A stretch of DNA of 64,000 bases from JAHFTY01 sp964584785 (GCA_964584785.1 CAZPBY010000043.1:4811-68810), one strand, 5' to 3'; shown: positions 32,760-42,887, counted from the first letter of the stretch. Made by a program: numbers and translations. The notes: a model not told the origin generated them from the letters alone.

Positions 32760-35294
32760 GTGCCACAGTTTAGTCGTACTTTTCTCATCGTTTTGTTCGG
32801 CCTTTTTTGCGACGTCGCATCGGCCCAGTCCCTTGTTATTTCCGGAACCGTGCAGGATCCGGCCGGGGCCGCAATGCCGGATGTTCCGGTCCGGCTGGTC
32901 GGCGTGTCGAAGAACGAGACCCAGGCGACAAAGTTTGATGGAACATTCGCATTTGATCATTTGAATTCCGGAGGCTACGACCTCATCGTCGAGCGCGACG
33001 GATTCAAACCGGCAAAAGTCCACGTCGCCGTCGGTTCGCGATCTCCTCGATCGACACGGATCAAGCTGGAGATTGCCGGGCTGCGGCAGGAGATCACCGT
33101 TGACGGCAATGATTTTCAGGTCGACGCCGAAGCGGGTAACAACCGCGATGCAGCTACACTCGACTCCACAACTCTTGAAAACCTTCCGGTTTTTGACGGC
33201 AACTACATTGCGACCGTCTCTCGTTTCCTCGATCCTTCTTCGACGGGCACAGGCGGCGCCACGCTGATCGTGGATGGTGTTCAGGTCAGTAGCGTTGCGC
33301 TTCCCGCATCTGCCATACAGGAAGTCCGGATCAACCAGAACCCTTATTCACCGGAATACCTGCGGCCCGGCCGGGCCAGGATCGAAGTTGTGATGAAACC
33401 CGGCGCGTCTGCATACCACGGCACGGTAAATTCGGTGTTTCGTGACAATCGATTCAATGCGCGCGAACCCTTCGCCTCGATCAAGCCTTCCGAGCAGCGA
33501 AGGATTCTGGAAACGAGCCTGACCGGGCCGTTGGGGACCGGCAAGACCTCTTCATTTCTGATCACTGGAAGTTATCAATCCGAAGCCGCAGACGCGATCG
33601 TGTTTGCGACAGGACCAGCCGGCATCATTCGCGACAACGTTCCAAATCCGCAACGCACGGCCGTCGCTTCGGCGCGGCTGGCACACCAATTCGGTTCCAG
33701 GAACACGGTCAGTCTGCGCTTCGAGAGCCAGGATCAATATGTGAGGAATCAGGGTGCCGGAGGCACTGTGCTGCGAGATTCAGCGCGCAACTTTCGCCAC
33801 CGCGAGGACGCGTTTTTCTATAGCCACACAACGGCCATCACGCCGCATCTGGTGAACGAATTTGGGATTTTGTTCGGCAAGGAATACGAGCCATGGAGAA
33901 GTGTCGTCGTTGCGCCAAAAATCATTGTGCTTGATGCCTTTACCGGTGGAGGTTCTCAGTCGGACCGGCTCATCACGGAATATCACACGGCTTTTCACGA
34001 TGCATTGTCCTGGACTCGTCGAAGGCACTCTTTCCGAATGGGAATCGACTCACCGGATGTCAGCCGCCGGGGTCTGGTCGATCAAAGCAATCTTCAGGGA
34101 ACGTACACGTACTCCACCATCGCCGACTACCTCCAGAATCGTCCGCTGTCGTTCGTTCAACAGCAGGGAGAAGGCAAAGTGATTTTCTGGGAGAAGGTGC
34201 TTTCGGGATTCTTTCTGGATGATTTCCGCCTCCGGCCGAATCTGAGCGTGTCGCTGGCGATGCGATACGATTGGCAAAATTACTTTCACGATCGCAACAA
34301 TTTTTCACCCCGGCTGGCGTTTGCATTTTCTCCATCGGGGCACAACAAGACCGTTATCCGTGGCGGCGCCGGCTTTTTTTACGATCGCACCGGGGCGAAC
34401 CCGATATTTGATCTTTTGAGGTACGACGGCAATCACCTTCGACAGTTCGTCGTTACGTACGGGCCAGCGGGACCATCCGTGACGGTCTATCGGCCCAGTG
34501 TTGTACGACTCGCGACGGATGTGCGTATTCCGTACCTGCTTCAATATGGTGTCAGCGTGGAGCGCCAGTTGAATAAGAAAACCACAATGGCGCTCACGTA
34601 TACAGGCAATGACGGAGTCGGAGTGTTTCGATCTCGAGATATCAACGCGCCACTGCCGCCACTCTATCTGCAGAGGCCTAATCCGGAGTATTCCGTCATT
34701 CGGCAGATTGAATCGTCCGGCAGATCTCAAAGCCACTCGGTCGATTTGTCTTTGCGCGGCAATGTGACGAAATTCTTTTCGGGTTTGATGCAATACACCG
34801 TTAGCCGCGCATACAACGATACGAGCGGGATCGCCGCTTTCCCCGCGAACAATTACGACTTGTCTGGAGAGTGGTCACGAGCGGATACGGACCAGCGGCA
34901 TCGGGTCAACCTTTTAGGCACAGTCAAAGCATCGAGAATCCTTAACCTAGGAGTTGGTTTTCAGCTGAATTCGGGACGTCCCTATACTCAAACAACCGGC
35001 CGTGACGATTTCCATACAGGCAATCCCATCGCGCGAACGGATGGAGTACGGCGCAATTCACTGCAAGGTCCGGGTTACGCGGCTCTGGATCTGCGGTGGT
35101 TTCATGATTTTCAAATCACCAAACCAAGACACGAAGTTGCGCCGACTCTGACCGTCGCTCTCGATGCATTCAACGTCACCAATCGTGTCAATTACAGCGG
35201 CTACGTCGGCAACCTGTCGTCTCCTCTGTACGGCCTCCCAGTTAGCGCTCAACCTCCGCGCCGTCTTCAAGTGACAACCCGTCTGACGTTCTGA
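32760..35294 (+). CDS. Oar-like TonB-dependent receptor
   Basis: 844 residues from a GTG start. Signal peptide (FLIVLFGLFCDVASA-QS), carboxypeptidase-regulatory-like domain (ISGTVQDPAGAAMPDVPVRL), plug-like part (ATLIVDGVQV, EVRINQNPYSPEYLRPG) and a barrel ending RLQVTTRLTF. It is related to the receptor at 29398 (shared NPYS-x-E motif, TTGRDD loop and RNS-x-G-P segment) and probably arose by duplication. The palindromic element separates it from the PepSY gene, so it may have its own promoter. No clear ribosome-binding site is visible before the GTG. Ligand unknown. Confidence 0.88.
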   Translation: MPQFSRTFLIVLFGLFCDVASAQSLVISGTVQDPAGAAMPDVPVRLVGVSKNETQATKFDGTFAFDHLNSGGYDLIVERDGFKPAKVHVAVGSRSPRSTRIKLEIAGLRQEITVDGNDFQVDAEAGNNRDAATLDSTTLENLPVFDGNYIATVSRFLDPSSTGTGGATLIVDGVQVSSVALPASAIQEVRINQNPYSPEYLRPGRARIEVVMKPGASAYHGTVNSVFRDNRFNAREPFASIKPSEQRRILETSLTGPLGTGKTSSFLITGSYQSEAADAIVFATGPAGIIRDNVPNPQRTAVASARLAHQFGSRNTVSLRFESQDQYVRNQGAGGTVLRDSARNFRHREDAFFYSHTTAITPHLVNEFGILFGKEYEPWRSVVVAPKIIVLDAFTGGGSQSDRLITEYHTAFHDALSWTRRRHSFRMGIDSPDVSRRGLVDQSNLQGTYTYSTIADYLQNRPLSFVQQQGEGKVIFWEKVLSGFFLDDFRLRPNLSVSLAMRYDWQNYFHDRNNFSPRLAFAFSPSGHNKTVIRGGAGFFYDRTGANPIFDLLRYDGNHLRQFVVTYGPAGPSVTVYRPSVVRLATDVRIPYLLQYGVSVERQLNKKTTMALTYTGNDGVGVFRSRDINAPLPPLYLQRPNPEYSVIRQIESSGRSQSHSVDLSLRGNVTKFFSGLMQYTVSRAYNDTSGIAAFPANNYDLSGEWSRADTDQRHRVNLLGTVKASRILNLGVGFQLNSGRPYTQTTGRDDFHTGNPIARTDGVRRNSLQGPGYAALDLRWFHDFQITKPRHEVAPTLTVALDAFNVTNRVNYSGYVGNLSSPLYGLPVSAQPPRRLQVTTRLTF

Positions 35295-35374
35295 CAGGGC
35301 CCGGCATCCTTGGGCACCGGCACAACTATGAAAACGCGGTGACCGAAAAAGACTGTCGGGTCACCGCAGAATGC

Positions 35375-38308
35375 TCAGAAGTCGAAGCGTAAAGCCAACT
35401 GGACTCTCCGCGGTGTACCGGTGCCCGTGGCCCCGGTATTCAGGATGGATGTAATCCGTCCGAAAGTTGCAGACGAACTATTCCCCGAAGGCAATCCATA
35501 GATTGGGTGATTCAGCAGGTTGAAGGCTTCGGCGCGGAAACTCACCGTTCGATTTTCTCCGATGGAAATCCGCTTTTGTAACGCAGAGTCGATTTCATAG
35601 TAGCCGGCGCCCCGCGCCACATAGCGTCCGAGGTTGCCCCAGGTACCTTTTGCCGGAGTGGAGAATGCTGCGGGATTGAACCAGCCATTGATCGTCGGTG
35701 TGGCCGCATAGATCGGCGCGCCGGGAACGAGATCCGGCCGCTGGCTCGACGAATTACCGTCCGGCAGATCCCCCGATTTCCTGGATACGGTGATATTCAC
35801 CGGCAGGCCACTTCTTGCTGTGACCAGACTGCTGATTTCCCAATCGCGGAGCACCGCGCTATTTCCCATAGGAAGCGGATAGACCAAACTCATGGTCATC
35901 GTGTGGCGAACATCAAACTGAGTGTTGCTGCGATCGCACGTCCGGCATGACATACGTTGAATGGTCGTGGCCTCACCGGCTCCGACCGACGCGTCCGTAA
36001 TAGCGTGCGACCACATGTATTGTGTGTGCCACATCAGGCCGCTACCGACACTGCGATCCAGTGAAAATTGAAGCGCATGAAAAGTACTGTTTCCGTCGTT
36101 GGTCTTCAGCCCGAAGGAACTGTAACCCGCGAGGGGTCGTTTCCCAGTAAGCGGATCAAGTAAATTGACCGTGTACTTCGAAAACAAATGATGCCCCGCA
36201 CTCCCGACATATCCGGCCTGGCTTACAAGGTTGAAAGGGAGCTGCTGCTGGAGCATGAAATCCCAGTTCTGGTAGCTTGCATCTTTCCGATCTCGTGCGA
36301 TCGTCTTCGGGCTTAGACCGAGTGACTGAAACTGACTGACAAACGGTGTAATGGGAAACGAAAGAGTCGGCACCTGTGTCGATGAAAGCGACAGGCGCAG
36401 CGCGGTGCTTTCCATGGGATCACTGAAATCGTCGTTTTGGTTTCCCCCGTAGTAAATGCCATATCCGGTCCGGATCACGCTCCGACCGGCGAACGTCGCA
36501 GGGGCCCACGCGATACCGATTCGCGGCCCGAAGTCTTTCTTGTTGGCGTTGTACCAGGGTGTTCCCGGCGGGCACACTCCACCACAACCCGTAATATCCA
36601 CCACTACAGCGCGATTCAACACTTCATGCGCAACCGAGTAGAACTCGTAGCGCAAGCCAAGATTCAGCGTGAGCTGCGGCGTGATCTTGTATTCGTCCTG
36701 GCCATAGCCCATGTAGAAGGTTCGCCGTAAACCATGAATGCCTTCCGCTGCGTTGTCACTGATGGTGTCGATCTTGTTCTGAATGAAATCCGACAGCGAG
36801 GCGTAGCTCGCGCTCGCATTGTCGATCGCATTTCCAGAGTTGTTCAAACGAATGCGCCGGATGTCGATGCCTGTTTTGAAGGTGTGCAGACCTCGCGTCA
36901 GCGTCAGGTTATCGATATAAGAAAAGGTCGTTCCAACTTCCTCATCCAATGCGCTGGATGTGAGGCCCACATAGTTCGGCGTGCCGATGCCGACCGGGAC
37001 TGTCCCTTCCGTCGGATGCCTGTAGGGAACGCGATTGATTCCGAACTTCGACTCGTTGAAGACTCGCGGTGTAAAGATGTGCTGCAACTGGAGCACATAA
37101 TTCTGCGGACGATTCGTGATGCGGCTGATAGCGCCAGTGATGTCGGGTGTGGTGCTGTTGACATCGTCGAGGCTGAAGCGGATAAACCCGGTGGTCGCAT
37201 CGGAGAATCGATAGTCGAATCGCCCCATCGCCGCGTCTTCGCGAAGAATATTGGCCAGCCGCAGCGAATACTGATCCGTGTTGGCGTCGATCGACGTCTG
37301 TCCTTGTGGAAACGCATTGACGATTGGCGCCAGAGCCGGCGATGCAGTGAGCGTCTGGCTTCGCACGGAAGCGCTGGGCACGATACCGATCGCCGTCCGC
37401 GCCAGGTGTTGCCGGATCCCTTCGTAATTGGCGAAGAAGAAACCTTTGCCCGTAATCACCGGCCCGCCGATGCTGCCGCCGAACTGGTTCATGTGAAACG
37501 GTGGAATCGTCGAACCGTCGAACGGCGAGCGGGTGTCCATTGCGCTGTTACGCAGAAACTCGAAGGCGCTGCCGTGAAACTGATTGGTGCCGCTCTTGGA
37601 CACGACGCTGATTTGACCGCCGCCGGAAGCTCCACTTTCCGCAGTGTATAGAGCCGTGCTGACGCGAAACTCGGAAATCGATTCGAGTGGAATCTGGAGG
37701 CGCGCTTCCGCCTTCTGAGGTTGCTCCTGGATTCCGCTGGCATCCACACCATCAAAAGTGAAGTTGTTGTCGTCGCGCGATCGACCATTGAAGCGGATAT
37801 CGCGCTCGGTGCCGCCTGCGGCGTTAATGGCTCCCGGAGCCAGCATCATGAGCGTGGCAAAGGATCGGCCATTCAACGGAATTTCCCGGATCTCTGACGA
37901 ATCCACGACGGCCCCCACTTCCGCCGAAGTCCGATTGACGGACTCCACTGTGGTACTGACTTCCACCATCTCAGCCATCCTTCCAACTTCGAGTCGTACG
38001 TCGATCGTGCGGGTGTCGCCGACAGTAAGAACGACGCGTTCGATCGTAACGGTGCGGAAGCCTTCTTTACTGAGCGAGAGCTTGTAGGTTCCGACCGGAA
38101 GTCCCGGAATGCGATAGGTTCCCGCTTCCCCCGAGATCGTTTGACGCCGGAGACCCGTCTCCAATGAAATCGCTTCAATGTTCACCGACGGAACGATCGC
38201 ACCCGACGGATCCACGATGGTTCCGTTCAATGTAGAATGATCGGTTTGGGCAAGAACGGGGACAGCGAGAGAAAACCAAATCACAAGACTGACAACTTTA
38301 CGCAGCAT
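35375..38308 (-). CDS. Oar-like TonB-dependent receptor
   Basis: 977 residues. The start has GAGG seven bases upstream and opens a signal peptide (VVSLVIWFSLAVPVLA-QT). A carboxypeptidase-regulatory-like domain (LNGTIVDPSGAIVPSVNI), plug (IPLNGRSFATLMMLAPGAIN, FTFDGVDASGI, GTNQFHGSAFEFLRNS) and barrel (ending RRVQLALRFDF) follow. It is closer to the receptor at 10073 than to those at 29398 and 32760, having the typical GGSIGGPV and FFFANYEG motifs. It converges with the receptor at 32760 and is divergent from the propeller protein at 38518. Ligand unknown. Confidence 0.92.
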   Translation of the reverse strand: MLRKVVSLVIWFSLAVPVLAQTDHSTLNGTIVDPSGAIVPSVNIEAISLETGLRRQTISGEAGTYRIPGLPVGTYKLSLSKEGFRTVTIERVVLTVGDTRTIDVRLEVGRMAEMVEVSTTVESVNRTSAEVGAVVDSSEIREIPLNGRSFATLMMLAPGAINAAGGTERDIRFNGRSRDDNNFTFDGVDASGIQEQPQKAEARLQIPLESISEFRVSTALYTAESGASGGGQISVVSKSGTNQFHGSAFEFLRNSAMDTRSPFDGSTIPPFHMNQFGGSIGGPVITGKGFFFANYEGIRQHLARTAIGIVPSASVRSQTLTASPALAPIVNAFPQGQTSIDANTDQYSLRLANILREDAAMGRFDYRFSDATTGFIRFSLDDVNSTTPDITGAISRITNRPQNYVLQLQHIFTPRVFNESKFGINRVPYRHPTEGTVPVGIGTPNYVGLTSSALDEEVGTTFSYIDNLTLTRGLHTFKTGIDIRRIRLNNSGNAIDNASASYASLSDFIQNKIDTISDNAAEGIHGLRRTFYMGYGQDEYKITPQLTLNLGLRYEFYSVAHEVLNRAVVVDITGCGGVCPPGTPWYNANKKDFGPRIGIAWAPATFAGRSVIRTGYGIYYGGNQNDDFSDPMESTALRLSLSSTQVPTLSFPITPFVSQFQSLGLSPKTIARDRKDASYQNWDFMLQQQLPFNLVSQAGYVGSAGHHLFSKYTVNLLDPLTGKRPLAGYSSFGLKTNDGNSTFHALQFSLDRSVGSGLMWHTQYMWSHAITDASVGAGEATTIQRMSCRTCDRSNTQFDVRHTMTMSLVYPLPMGNSAVLRDWEISSLVTARSGLPVNITVSRKSGDLPDGNSSSQRPDLVPGAPIYAATPTINGWFNPAAFSTPAKGTWGNLGRYVARGAGYYEIDSALQKRISIGENRTVSFRAEAFNLLNHPIYGLPSGNSSSATFGRITSILNTGATGTGTPRRVQLALRFDF

Positions 38309-38486
38309 GGATACACCTCGCTCTTAACGAATGTTTCCCCTCTGGTCAGCGATCATGCTCGGTGCGCTGCGTTGCCGTTCTGTGAGAACAGGATGAATTA
38401 ACGATGAATGCAGGTTTTCGAAAATTTTTCGTTAAACGTGACAGGAAGTCAGGAGTTCGTCAGGTTCATGCGCTAAAGGAGAGAGA

Positions 38487-38508
38487 ATTCGTTCAACATT
38501 CGTTCAAC
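38487..38508. repeat. Tandem 11-bp direct repeat before a start codon
   Basis: ATTCGTTCAAC occurs twice in a row, ending nine bases before the ATG at 38518. The copies end right at the GGGGG ribosome-binding region, so they could affect translation or bind a regulator of the downstream gene. Confidence 0.6.
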
Positions 38509-38517
38509 GGGGGACCT

Positions 38518-39573
38518 ATGACCAAACGATTAATGATAGCTCTTGTGGTTCTGCTTGCCATCGGCCTCGTTGCGCCGAAGGCCGCCGATGCGCAGACATT
38601 CAAAGCTGAAAAATTCGATATCAAAGGCGATGGAGGCACCGACTATATCGCCGTCGAGGCAGCCACCGGCCGCGCATTCGTTTCACGTGGCACCCATATG
38701 ATGGTGGTGGACGCGACCGGGAAAGTCCTGGGCGACATTCCCAACACGCCGGGCGTGCACGGTGCCGGCATTGCGACAAGGGCCGGCCACGGCTTCACGA
38801 CGAATGGCGGCGACTCTACCGTCACCATGTTCGACCTGAAGACGCTCGCGCCGATCAAGCAGATCAAGGTGGAAGTTGGCGGGCTCGACGGCATTATGTA
38901 TGACGAACCCGACGACAAGATTATCCTCACCAATCACAGCCGTCCTGTTGGTACATTGACAGCTCTCGATCCGAAGACGGGCGACATCGTCGGCACCGCG
39001 GAACTTGAAGACAACGCACCAGAAGGTGCTGCGGCGGATGGCAAGGGTCACATTTTCGTGAACAACGAGAGTAAGAACACGATTCAGGTGATCGACGTCA
39101 AGACCTGGAAAGCGACCGCTTCGTGGCCGCTTGCACCGTGCACCGGTCCCACAGGTATCGCGTACGACTCCGCAACCAATCGCATTTTCTCGGGTTGCAG
39201 CAACAACTCCGTCGTCGTGGATGCGAGCAACGGGAAAGTCGTCGCATCCATCAAAAATGGCACACGCGTCGACGCATTAGGTTGGGATCCGGGAAAGAAG
39301 CTGATCTTCATTCCCAACGGCGGTGAAGGCAACGTCACGGTTGTGCATCAGGATTCGGCCGACAAATACTCGGTCGTAGCCACCGTCGACACGTTCGCCG
39401 GCGCGAAGACGATCGCCGTTGATCCGAAGACGCACAACGTCTATCTGTTCCAACCCGAACGCGGACCCGCTCCGCCACCGGCTGCCGGCGCCACGCCTCC
39501 TCCAGCCGGAGGACGCGGCCGCGGACCGCAAGGGCCGATCGTGGCAGCGTGGTTCATCGTGATCAAGCAATAA
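38518..39573 (+). CDS. Secreted YncE-like beta-propeller protein
   Basis: 351 residues from the ATG at 38518, which begins a signal peptide (LMIALVVLLAIGLVAPKAADA-QT); the frame is open 38 codons further upstream but without family sequence. The body is a seven-bladed YncE/NHL-like propeller with repeated 'D-K-T-x-V' strands (TMFDLKTLAPIKQIKV, IQVIDVKTWKATASW, VVVDASNGKVVASI). A Pro/Gly-rich tail (PPPAGGRGRGPQG) precedes a last strand. Such proteins are periplasmic or exported and of unknown substrate. The tandem repeat lies just upstream. Confidence 0.82.
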   Translation: MTKRLMIALVVLLAIGLVAPKAADAQTFKAEKFDIKGDGGTDYIAVEAATGRAFVSRGTHMMVVDATGKVLGDIPNTPGVHGAGIATRAGHGFTTNGGDSTVTMFDLKTLAPIKQIKVEVGGLDGIMYDEPDDKIILTNHSRPVGTLTALDPKTGDIVGTAELEDNAPEGAAADGKGHIFVNNESKNTIQVIDVKTWKATASWPLAPCTGPTGIAYDSATNRIFSGCSNNSVVVDASNGKVVASIKNGTRVDALGWDPGKKLIFIPNGGEGNVTVVHQDSADKYSVVATVDTFAGAKTIAVDPKTHNVYLFQPERGPAPPPAAGATPPPAGGRGRGPQGPIVAAWFIVIKQ

Positions 39574-39580
39574 TGAAGCG

Positions 39581-40288
39581 CTAATGCTGATGGCTGGCGA
39601 CGAATCGACCAATGAGGTAGCCGGCACTCGACCCGACAAGCACATCCGATGGAAAGTGGTTCAGGCCGCCGATCCGCGACAAGCTGACGGCGGTCGCTGT
39701 CCCATACGCCGCAAAGCGGAGCCACTTGTTTTGAGAATTCTGTTTTGCAACCACAGTGGCGAATGCCCATGTCGTCATGGCGTGGCCTGAAGGAAACGAA
39801 CTGCCTCCTCTCCAGAACAGGCCGCGCCCCTGAGCGTCATATGGACGTTGCCGTTCCGAGACCACCTTCAGTGTTTGTGCGACCAATCCGGCGTGAAGTA
39901 CAGCTTGTAATCCGGTCTCGCCGGTCTGGGATGCCTTCCGGTTGTGCAACACTTTGCCGAAAGTGAATACTGTCAACGGTGCCAGCACCATAGGAAGACC
40001 GCTCCCCGCGGCCGAGATCACATGACTCGGTTTGGATAAATCGTCGGTTTGCCGGATTCGATCGGCAACATGTCGATCTGTCTCCAGCAACACCGCGGTC
40101 GTACCGACGGCGGGAACCAGCCATTTCATGTCGCGTTTTTGAACTCGAAAGGGGCTCGACCAGATAGCTCCCTCGTCGAACACGAACTGCTTCAGAAAAT
40201 GTTTCGGGGAGTCGACTTCGGGAGCGTTCTGGGCATCGCACACGAGCGACATGCACGCCACCATGACTGCAAGCAGGATGGTCTTCAC
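39581..40288 (-). CDS. PAP2-family phosphatase
   Basis: 235 residues with a signal peptide (ILLAVMVACMSLVCDA). The three phosphatase motifs are all present: KVVSERQRP (K-x6-RP), PSGHAMT, and SRIGGLNHFPSD (SR-x5-H-x3-D). Enzymes of this family dephosphorylate lipids such as undecaprenyl pyrophosphate, phosphatidate or lipid A at the periplasmic face of the membrane. The gene starts 30 bases after the PagL-like barrel gene on the same strand, so I infer a joint role in lipid A modification (LpxE/LpxF-like), but undecaprenyl pyrophosphate is equally possible. Confidence 0.88.
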   Translation of the reverse strand: MKTILLAVMVACMSLVCDAQNAPEVDSPKHFLKQFVFDEGAIWSSPFRVQKRDMKWLVPAVGTTAVLLETDRHVADRIRQTDDLSKPSHVISAAGSGLPMVLAPLTVFTFGKVLHNRKASQTGETGLQAVLHAGLVAQTLKVVSERQRPYDAQGRGLFWRGGSSFPSGHAMTTWAFATVVAKQNSQNKWLRFAAYGTATAVSLSRIGGLNHFPSDVLVGSSAGYLIGRFVASHQH

Positions 40289-40318
40289 TGTCGATCGGCC
40301 CGCAATTTGGCTTGTGAA

Positions 40319-41515
40319 TCAGAATGCATATCCCGCGTGGAACCCGATCGGAACCGTCACACCGGCATTTCTCGGAAACAGATTGCCGTTCGAAAAATGG
40401 ACGATCCTCAGTTCGAAGTTTAAATGCCGTTTTCGCGAAGCAAAAAATCCAAGCGCCATATAGTCCTGAAACGTGAACCGGCGGCCGGTCTCCCCGCCAT
40501 CAATTGTGGTTCTCGAAATAAACGATGGGCCCGCGAGCGAATACGCGAAATAGACGTCCATGGGCTGCGTTCGGACGGCCGTGAAACGCAAAACCGGATA
40601 CAACGATGCCGTCGCAAAATGCTCGCCATCCTTACGGGTTCTCCACGATGACCCGCCGATTCCCCAATCCAGAGCAAAAACCCGGCGGGTATGGAATACA
40701 TTACGCTGATAGCCGGCGGAGACTCCGTGCGCCACCCGAACGTCCGCTGCCCAGAAAACAGGAACGGCGCGTTTCGAAACGAAATCGTTCGTTCCGTATC
40801 CCAGCGCGTCCGTAGTGTAACCAAACTGCAACAGGTTTTTCGGAAAACTGAACCCGGTGTTCGTGTTTTGTTCAACCTGGTCCTGGCTCAGCTTTCGCAT
40901 CGTGTAATTGAAACCACCGGATAAAAACGTCGTGCGAGGCTGCCGGTCTCTCGCATGTGACGGTGATGCCGTTACTCCGGCGGTCAGGTCCCAGTTATCG
41001 TTCACTTGGTATCGCACTCCCGCTCCCATCAGGAGACTTGCATAGTTCGCGTCCTTGACCGCCGCCACCTGGTTGATCTCGAAACCCTTCCGAGTAATGA
41101 TGCCTAGCCCCGCTTCGCCATAAGCCGACCACCTTGCAGCAACGGGCACGCGAGCCTTGATCGTCAGCCCACCGGCGTTCATCCAGACAGAATGGTCGAT
41201 TTGATCGCCATTCACGTTTCGGTAATGTACCCACTCGACAGGACGCATGTATGTGAGCTGAGCGGCGAAATAGCGATTGAAATCATGGCCCATGAGCAAG
41301 GCGCGAACAGCGAGGTGTGGAACCTGAACAGACTCTGCGCGGAATCCGGTCTGGAATTGGGTATTGGAAAAGGGATAGCCGATAAAGCCAAGTTGTAGCC
41401 CGACGTACGAGTTTCGCAGCAGGAGCGGATATTGCGCGCGTTCGTCCTGCGCCGGACAAGAGAGTCCGAAGGCAAGAATGATCAGGACCGCGATAACTGC
41501 GCGTGCAGGACGCAC
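40319..41515 (-). CDS. Outer-membrane barrel with PagL-like (acyloxyacyl hydrolase) C-terminus
   Basis: 398 residues with a signal peptide (AVIAVLIILAFGLSCPA-QD). The C-terminal about 180 residues resemble the lipid A 3-O-deacylase PagL: near the end ELRIVHFSNGNL provides the His-Ser pair of the family's active site (H-[YF]-SN), followed by a terminal strand ending in GYAF. The N-terminal about 190 residues look like a second OmpA-type eight-strand barrel (YGEAGLGIITRKGFE, LLMGAGVRYQVNDNWDL). Two barrels in one chain is about twice PagL's usual length. It is probably co-transcribed with the PAP2 phosphatase. Confidence 0.7.
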   Translation of the reverse strand: MRPARAVIAVLIILAFGLSCPAQDERAQYPLLLRNSYVGLQLGFIGYPFSNTQFQTGFRAESVQVPHLAVRALLMGHDFNRYFAAQLTYMRPVEWVHYRNVNGDQIDHSVWMNAGGLTIKARVPVAARWSAYGEAGLGIITRKGFEINQVAAVKDANYASLLMGAGVRYQVNDNWDLTAGVTASPSHARDRQPRTTFLSGGFNYTMRKLSQDQVEQNTNTGFSFPKNLLQFGYTTDALGYGTNDFVSKRAVPVFWAADVRVAHGVSAGYQRNVFHTRRVFALDWGIGGSSWRTRKDGEHFATASLYPVLRFTAVRTQPMDVYFAYSLAGPSFISRTTIDGGETGRRFTFQDYMALGFFASRKRHLNFELRIVHFSNGNLFPRNAGVTVPIGFHAGYAF

Positions 41516-41696
41516 GCCAGAAATACTACCAATAAAATTGCTCTACGAAATGCGACTGTCAGCCGGCACCCCTACTCGCGGTCGTCGTACTCGCCGCCCG
41601 CTTTGGTTCCGGTGTTGAAATGATCTTCCTCGCTTGAGAACAGAACCAGGCCGAAGCCGCTGGAGGCGGACGGAACTCTGCTAGTATGGCATCCCA

Positions 41697-42836
41697 ATGA
41701 AACGCTCGTTGAGATCGGCTCAGGTGCTGTTTCTGGCCATCGTGATGGGAACAACTATGCTGACCCAAAACACGAATCAGGTTCCAACTTTCAAGGTCGA
41801 TCCGATGTGGCCAAAACCGCTGCCCAACCACTGGCTTGTCGGTGCTGTTGCCGGGGTGGCGGTTGATTCAAAAGATCATGTGTGGATCATTCATCGGCCA
41901 TCGACGCTGCAGCCGAACGAGGTTCGCGCGTCATACCGGGCGGCGCCTCCAGTGCTCGAGTTCGATCCGGCGGGAAATCTGTTGTCGTCGTGGGGTGGTC
42001 CGGGCGATGGCTATGAATGGCCGGAACTAGAACACGGCATCACTGTGGATGCGAAGAACAATGTCTGGGTTGCCGGCGCCGGTGGGAAGGATTCCCAAAT
42101 CCTGAAATTCACCCGCGATGGAAAGTTTCGGATGCAGATCGGCCACAGCGGCAAAAATACCGGCAGCAATGATACGGAGAATCTCGGCGGACCGGCATGC
42201 ATGGTGATCGATGAGGATGCGCACGAGCTTTATGTGGCTGATGGCTACATCAATCACCGCGTGATTGTCTTCGATACAGAAACGGGCGCGTACAAGCGGC
42301 ACTGGGGTGCCTACGGCCGCAAACCGGATGACGCATATTCTTTAACTGCCGGTGAGCGTCTACCGGGTCCTTTCAATGGCGCCGTGCAGCACGAGGATCG
42401 TCCCAGTCAATATGATCCCGCCGGGCCGCCCCCGCCTCAGTTCCGCATCGTGCATGCCGTCCGCATCGCCAACGATCGACTGGTCTACGTCTGCGACCGC
42501 ACCAACGATCGCATCCAGGTGTTCAGAACCGATGGAAGGTTCGTCAAGGAAGGTTTCATTGCGAAGGACACCTTGGGAAGCGGATCCGTTTGGGACATCG
42601 CCTTCTCTCCGGATCCGACGCAGCGTTTTCTCATTGTCCCCGATGGAACGAATCAGGTTGTCCGAATTCTGTATCGCGATTCATTGCAGATTGCCGGAGA
42701 GTTCGGCAGCGGCGGACACTGGGCCGGGCAGTTTTATGGCGCTCACAACATTGCGTCGGACTCGAAGGGAAACGTTTACATCACCGAGACCTACGAAGGA
42801 AAACGGTTCCAGAAGTTCGTCTACTCCACTCGATAA
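41697..42836 (+). CDS. Secreted six-bladed NHL-repeat propeller protein
   Basis: 379 residues with an N-terminal hydrophobic signal (QVLFLAIVMGTTMLT). NHL-type blades are visible: GVAVDSKDHVWIIHR, GITVDAKNNVWVAGAG, VYVCDRTNDRIQVF, NIASDSKGNVYITETY. The fold matches the peptidyl-alpha-hydroxyglycine amidating-lyase-like proteins common in Acidobacteriota. The lyase's metal site cannot be confirmed by eye, so enzymatic activity is uncertain. It is a single gene, convergent with the ABC transporter operon. Confidence 0.8.
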   Translation: MKRSLRSAQVLFLAIVMGTTMLTQNTNQVPTFKVDPMWPKPLPNHWLVGAVAGVAVDSKDHVWIIHRPSTLQPNEVRASYRAAPPVLEFDPAGNLLSSWGGPGDGYEWPELEHGITVDAKNNVWVAGAGGKDSQILKFTRDGKFRMQIGHSGKNTGSNDTENLGGPACMVIDEDAHELYVADGYINHRVIVFDTETGAYKRHWGAYGRKPDDAYSLTAGERLPGPFNGAVQHEDRPSQYDPAGPPPPQFRIVHAVRIANDRLVYVCDRTNDRIQVFRTDGRFVKEGFIAKDTLGSGSVWDIAFSPDPTQRFLIVPDGTNQVVRILYRDSLQIAGEFGSGGHWAGQFYGAHNIASDSKGNVYITETYEGKRFQKFVYSTR

Positions 42837-42887
42837 AACGCACTGCAATTTCGCCGCTTCACAACTTGCTCGTTCTCGTCTCCCGTT

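Noticed and set aside
36734..37651. A 305-codon open frame on the plus strand
   Set aside because: It is antisense to the Oar receptor at 35375-38308, has no domain signature and no ribosome-binding site; long antisense frames are expected in GC-rich coding DNA.
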